Source of the DNA: Impatiens glandulifera
Taxonomy: Eukaryota > Streptophyta > Magnoliopsida > Ericales > Balsaminaceae
Length of the DNA: 64,000 bases
Direction of reading: 5' to 3'
Assembly (NCBI RefSeq): GCF_907164915.1
Contig: NC_061870.1
Coordinates: forward strand, 23,783,348-23,847,347
Shown here: positions 59,841 to 64,000 of the stretch, piece by piece
Layout: the number at the start of each line of letters is the position of its first letter
Numbering within the stretch: position 1 is the first letter of the stretch
Made by a program: the position numbers and the translations under genes
The notes under the pieces: model-generated
The model's input: the letters and a program-made list of their open reading frames with translations, nothing else
Told to the model about the DNA's origin: nothing
Databases searched by the model: none

Positions 59841-59884
59841 TAATTTTATTTTTTATTTTTTTACAACGTTGGGTTTCACTTCTA

Positions 59885-60010
59885 CTTTGGAGTGCGACTA
59901 ATTTCCGCGGGTTAAACATATAACTCGCAAATACACTTAATAATTTAAATGCAACTCAGACTTCAAGATGGTCGGAGGATATCCACGTGTTTTTGTCGCT
60001 AATCTAGAGG
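59885..60010 (-). mobile_element. SINE-like repeat, copy 3
   Basis: On the minus strand it carries TTAAGTGTATTTGCGAGTTA and CCCGCGGAAATTAGTCGCAC. Same orientation as copy 2 and only ~45 bp away, so possibly a local duplication or tandem insertion. Confidence 0.5.
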
Positions 60011-60780
60011 AGATGATATCACATAAATAAAAATGAAACTTTTATGATAAAATAAAGAAATGTTAGTTAGGTTGAGTAGGAAGTGGGAGAGTATATATTC
60101 CTATAGCTTTTCTCCATTCCTTTTTCTTTCTGTTTTTATGCATGAAATGAAATGTGTCACATACCTCACTCTTAAGCAAAAGATATTACACTACCAAAAG
60201 GAATCAATAGAGATTGTTCAAGAAATGAAATGTGTCACATTACCCAACTCTTAAGTCTTAAGCAAAAAATATCACTTACCAAAAAGAACCAATATAGACT
60301 CTTTTTTTTTTCTTTCAAAGATAAATTTGGTATATTACCCTTTTTGAAGAAAATAAACCTCTTAACTTTTGTTTAAACTATCATTTTACCCTAGGTTTTA
60401 AGGTTTAACCATGTCTTTAAAAGTTATATGACTTCCATCATTGAGTTGATTTCTTTTTAGGTTTTGTGGGATCTATTAATCATCAGTTTAACTATACCCA
60501 AAGTAAGATAATGATCATTTATGGTAATCAATGTGTTAAAAACACATTTCAACGCCTAATTATCAAATATTTAGAATTCACCAACATTGACAGTAAATTT
60601 ATAATGCTAAAGTTGGTTGTCAACTCAAAGAAGACATGAAGGAACAAATCATAATGGCAACAACATGTTGAAGAATATATTCCTTTATTATTGTTTCAAG
60701 AATTAATCATCATTAATCATCCCAAATCCAATCCTCAAAAGTTGTAATAAGAACAGATAAATCTCTACTAATCATTAGTT

Positions 60781-62170
60781 TTAAATTGCAGCAAAATATT
60801 CCTTGCTTAGCTTAGGGTCTGGCTTCATTGACTTCTCCCCTGGCTTCCATCCTGCTGGGCAAACTTCATCTGGGTTCTCCTGCACATATTTCAAAGCCTA
60901 CACCAAAATACAATTGGTTGGATTAATATGGATTTTGCTCCAATTTGAAGAAAAACAAGAAAGTGTTTTTGAACTAACCTGTAGGGTTCTCAATGTCTCA
61001 TCCACACTCCTTCCAATACCCAGATTGTTAATAGTTGAATGTTGGATAACTCCCTCCTTGTCAATGATGAACAACCCTCTCAATGCTATCCCCTATTAGC
61101 AATTTTCAGCATATGAAAGCAGATTTTAATCTTCTTTGAGACTATTGTAATAGCATCTGATAACACTTTTGATTAAAACAGCGCGATAAAAAACATATTT
61201 CACCTGGTCTGGGATCAAAACTCCATAAGATTTAGAAATGGACTTGGTCAAATCAGCAATCAGTGGGTAATTAAGATCACCAAGCCCCCCGGATTTTCTC
61301 TCCGTTTGCACCCATGCAAGGTGAGAAAACTGCACAAGTAGAGACATTTATGGGATTACTTCCATCAAACAGTTATAAACAGAGAAGCATACAATCTGAA
61401 GAAAGATGTAAAAGATATGCATAAAGTAACTTACAACACTGTCTACAGAAACACCCAACACTTGTGTGTTCAATTTATCAAATTCATCAAAACGGTCACT
61501 GAAAGCAGTAATCTCTGACCAAAACGAAAACATTAATAAATCAAAGCTTCTCACTTTCTAATCAGCAATATCTACAATTCATTTCAAATGAAAAAACCCA
61601 ATCAACTCACCTGTGGGGCAAACAAATGTGAAGTCCAGAGGGTAGAAAAAGAGAATCACATATTTCTTTCCAATGTACTCCGAAAGTTTAACCTGGGTAG
61701 TTTCAAATATGAACATGAATTGAAACTACGGACAGCATACAAGAATTTGTATGAGAAACAAAGCATACATACAGTGATGAACTCCTGGTCGAAAACAGCC
61801 TCGGCCTCAAAGTCTGGTGCTTGATTTCCAACCAGAGGAAGTTCAGACTGTGGAAGGAAACAAGATTAAGATTCATAAACATTCAGAGAATGCTTTCTAT
61901 GAGAGTAAGATAAACTGCATTTTGAATTTAGAAGTTAGAACTACTTACAGCCCTGACGACAAGGTTGCGTCTTGATTGAGAGCTGGTGCGAGAAGAGATG
62001 GAATGAGGGGGGCGAGATACGAATGGTGTACGAAGGCCATTGAAGGAGGTGGGAAGGCAGATTCTCTGTGAGAGGGAGTTGGAGGCCAAGGATGTTAGAG
62101 AACTGCTAGCCCTAGCCCTAGAAGAGTTTGAGGAAGTGAGAAGGGCTGAAGAAGAAGTTGCGCAAGCCAT
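60781..62170 (-). CDS. BAS1: Chloroplast 2-Cys peroxiredoxin (BAS1 type)
   Basis: Seven exons: 62170-61949, 61847-61773, 61692-61611, 61514-61435, 61329-61204, 61092-60979 and 60897-60781. Total 816 bp, 271 residues, phase kept. The enzyme reduces hydrogen peroxide and alkyl hydroperoxides in the stroma with thioredoxin-type donors and NTRC. A Ser/Arg-rich transit peptide covers about residues 1-70 (ending NLVVRA). Peroxidatic Cys124 lies in [12 protein letters not shown] and resolving Cys246 in [12 protein letters not shown] (167-170) and a C-terminal YF (EYFAAI) are the marks of over-oxidation-sensitive eukaryotic enzymes, so it can act as a redox relay and chaperone switch. A transposon end begins only about 250 bases upstream of the ATG. 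Identification is firm; the A or B isoform is not decidable. Confidence 0.97.
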
Positions 62171-62418
62171 GACGAGGCTAAGGAAGGATCTGCAAGTTAT
62201 GGGTATGGTAAATTCACTCTCGCGATTTCTATGTTATCTGGAGGACTGAGGATGACAAGGTGGAGAAGAGCCTCTGGATAAAGTAGGACAGCGAGAAGAT
62301 TGGGATTCAGGGAGGAAATTACTCGGACCGGGGATAGAGGTAGGTTGGCATTGATTCGGACCGGGAGACTAGAAAGTAGAAAAAAAAAATAAAAAAAAAT
62401 AAAACTGGCTCATGTTTC

Positions 62419-62700
62419 GAAAAATTTGATGAAATGCCCTCGTAAAAGGCCTAGTTCCAAAAAAGATCCACGTTTGATAAAGTTGGCAAAAATGGTCTTT
62501 TTGCCATTTGAAATGACTGCAATGCCCCGATAACCCATTTATTGTTGATGTGCGAGAATTGTATATGCGAGAATAATGTAATGTTCGCACATCATCATGC
62601 GAGCATTACATGATTCTCGTATATGTGATTCTCGCACATCAACATGGGAGCATTACACGATTCTCGCATTTCGTGTAATGCTCGCACATCTGAGCATATA
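62419..62700. mobile_element. Probable terminus of a second, related MULE
   Basis: AAATTTGATGAAATGCCCTC and then GTAAAAGGCC follow the 9360 TIR closely (AAATTTGATGGAATAACCCTC, ATAAGAGG), and a later TGGTCTTTTTGCC resembles its GACCTTTTGCC. Next come inverted motifs based on GTGCGAGAATC and GCGAGCATTACA (about 62555-62695), which can fold on themselves, as in the first element. The opposite end is not in the window. Diverged, so called by analogy. Confidence 0.5.
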
Positions 62701-63700
62701 TTGTGATTCGGATATTTGTAAAATATATGAAAACGGCTAGGGTTTCATATCGATCTACAATAGGCTACGAAAGAAGACAATTGAAGAATCTCTGCGACTG
62801 CGATTCTACAAGGAATAGAAAGAGAGAAATAAAACATGTGGTTCAAACAAGATGCAGAAATCGGTAGTGGTGGCGATCACAGTTCATTGTTTTCAGATTG
62901 ATTTCTAAATCTATTAGTATCTATTAGAATCATTGTCACGACAGTTTAAAAGGAGTAGTATTTCTAACCATGAAAAATCATGTCTTTATTTCTCGCACAT
63001 CAGAAAAACACTATGCAAACCAAAAGAAGAAATACCGAGTCAACTCGAACGATTTAATCTCGGTCGACGCTTAACAATTCATAGTCAACTTTCTTGGACA
63101 ATTCAATAACACATTAGCAGCCCATTTACTAAAAGTCTAAAATAAGTAATTAAATTTATTATTATCTTAATGTAAAATGCTGTAGCATAGTGGTTTAAGA
63201 TAAAAATTAAGAATTTTATTTTGATTATGAGTTCAAATCTCACAAAACATAATATTTTTTATAAATTTTTAAACTATACCTAGGGCAACAAAAACAAATC
63301 TTTTTTTTTTACGTTGGGATGGGGCAGCCCAAAATTCGGAGTCGGCTCTAGCTATACACATGACGAGCTCAAGTCATGTTCTTCATTTGGTAGCTTTGAA
63401 CTGAAGGAAGATCAAGTTCATGCCTCAACTACAAAAAGATCATCATGTCCTCAATATTTGATGGATTTGGATGATTCCAGATAATTTAGAAAGCTAAGGA
63501 AGAAGATCAGAAAATTTATAAATGTCATAAAGTAAAGTTGTAGAAAAATGAAACAGATGTGCCTAAAATCAAAGAGCAAAATGTGATTAAGGAACATGAA
63601 ACAAAAAATAAAGAATATTTTGTACAAAAAGAAAGCATTACGAAAGCGCCATCAAGGGTCATTATAATATATGTTAACTATATTATGATAATTTATATTA
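62701..63700. other. Region inside or beside the second element, no gene assigned
   Basis: A GC-moderate stretch at 62740-62900 resembles a leader exon but has no recognisable product. The stretch 63330-63650 has codon-like texture interrupted by stops. A SINE-like piece lies at 63165-63265. Confidence 0.35.
63165..63265 (+). mobile_element. SINE-like tRNA-derived piece
   Basis: TGTAGCATAGTGGTTTAAGA (A-box-like) is followed about 45 bases later by GAGTTCAAATCTCAC (B-box-like). No tRNA cloverleaf forms, so it is a repeat rather than a tRNA gene. Confidence 0.45.
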
Positions 63701-63714
63701 ATATATAATCACAG

Positions 63715-64000
63715 GAGAGAACTACGTGGAAGGCGCCTTCACATATTGATCTTTTCTATGAGACACACAGTAAAAAAGGAACAGATGATGACTCTACTCG
63801 TGTGGTGGATCCCCATGTACAGGAGAAAATTGTAAGTGTACTTAATATTTCACTTACTTATTAATGTTATAATTATCTAATCAACTTTTATTTCATTTTG
63901 TAGGATGCGATGCGCCAAACACTAGAGAGAAATCCCGATATGTTCGATTATGAGTTGACCGAGAACGTTTTTGGACGACAAGGGCACGAGAGGGTCATTG
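63715..64000 (+). CDS. Plant transposase-like (Transposase_24/Ptta-En-Spm) coding region, cut by the window end
   Basis: Two exons are visible. Exon 63715-63831 (acceptor ACAG, donor GTAAGT) gives ERTTWKAPSHIDLFYETHSK and then VVDPHVQEKI. Exon 63904 onward (acceptor TTTTGTAG) gives DAMRQTLERNPDMFDYELTE and NVFGRQGHERVI. The W.SPSH.DLF..TH....G..V......I pattern and a final GR.GH.RV are typical of the plant transposase family Transposase_24. The start and upstream exons are not identified, and the gene continues past the window. It lies 1.3 kb inside the probable MULE terminus and may be its cargo or a separate element. Confidence 0.65.

Larger units (their letters stand above)
59470..60775. 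other. Intergenic region with SINE-like repeats
   Basis: Holds two copies of the TTAAGTGTATTTGCGGGTTA repeat (59700-59840 and 59885-60010) and an imperfect direct repeat (ATGAAATGTGTCACAT near 60144 and 60226). The last ~150 bases before 60781 are likely the 3'UTR of the peroxiredoxin gene. No gene seen. Confidence 0.55.

Noticed and set aside
62040..62249. 69-codon plus-strand frame opposite the peroxiredoxin first exon
   Set aside because: Antisense shadow of the transit-peptide exon.

Overview
The window is nuclear DNA from a flowering plant, most likely a eudicot. It is very AT-rich, its genes carry many introns with ordinary GT-AG plant splice sites, and it contains plant-only families (SMXL, NHL/LEA_2, nepenthesin-like proteases, chloroplast 2-Cys peroxiredoxin). 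Transposon debris fills much of the intergenic space. The species cannot be named from the sequence. All splice sites were placed by eye; reading phase is kept across every junction of the four spliced host genes.

Layout. (a) 1-15.2 kb: two nearly identical intronless NHL (NDR1/HIN1-like) genes on the minus strand, lying in duplicated segments. Between them are a 3.3 kb LTR-like repeat (2.8-6.1 kb) and a decayed Copia element (7.0-8.9 kb). A 4,966 bp Mutator-like element (9360-14325) sits in the 3' flank of the second NHL gene. It has ~260 bp terminal inverted repeats, an 8 bp target duplication and a captured DUF1985-Ulp1 protease gene (Kaonashi/KI-MULE type). (b) 16.9-19.6 kb: three-coding-exon gene for mitochondrial ribosomal protein bL27, with a long 5'UTR intron. 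(c) 20.4-22.4 kb: a hAT transposase scrap and a second, truncated copy of the LTR-like repeat. (d) 22.4-28.5 kb: AT-rich, no gene seen. (e) 28.5-31.6 kb: three-exon SMXL3-like gene. (f) 31.7-41.6 kb: gene-poor, with (AT)n tracts, GC-rich short repeats and a solo Copia-type LTR. (g) 41.7-51.5 kb: a 20-exon CLEC16A/FPL gene, orthologous to Arabidopsis TT9/GFS9, with transposon pieces in its introns. (h) 52.6-54.5 kb: tandem ~180 bp units with tRNA-like boxes, a 126 bp (TA)n tract and a 1.04 kb near-perfect foldback. (i) 55.0-59.4 kb: a proline-rich LEA_2/NHL gene and a nepenthesin-like aspartic protease, both intronless. (j) 60.8-62.2 kb: seven-exon chloroplast 2-Cys peroxiredoxin. (k) 62.4-64 kb: what looks like the end of a second, related MULE, and the start of a plant transposase-like (Transposase_24) coding region running off the window.

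The host genes are functionally unrelated, as usual in plants, and all complete ones lie on the minus strand. The most unusual part is the MULE. It holds three palindromic arrays of a 21 bp unit built on TGTCGTCTGCGACA. All three fall in non-coding parts of its inferred transcript, and one apparently supplies the motif at a splice acceptor. The NHL paralog gives a pre-insertion reference that dates the insertion after the duplication.
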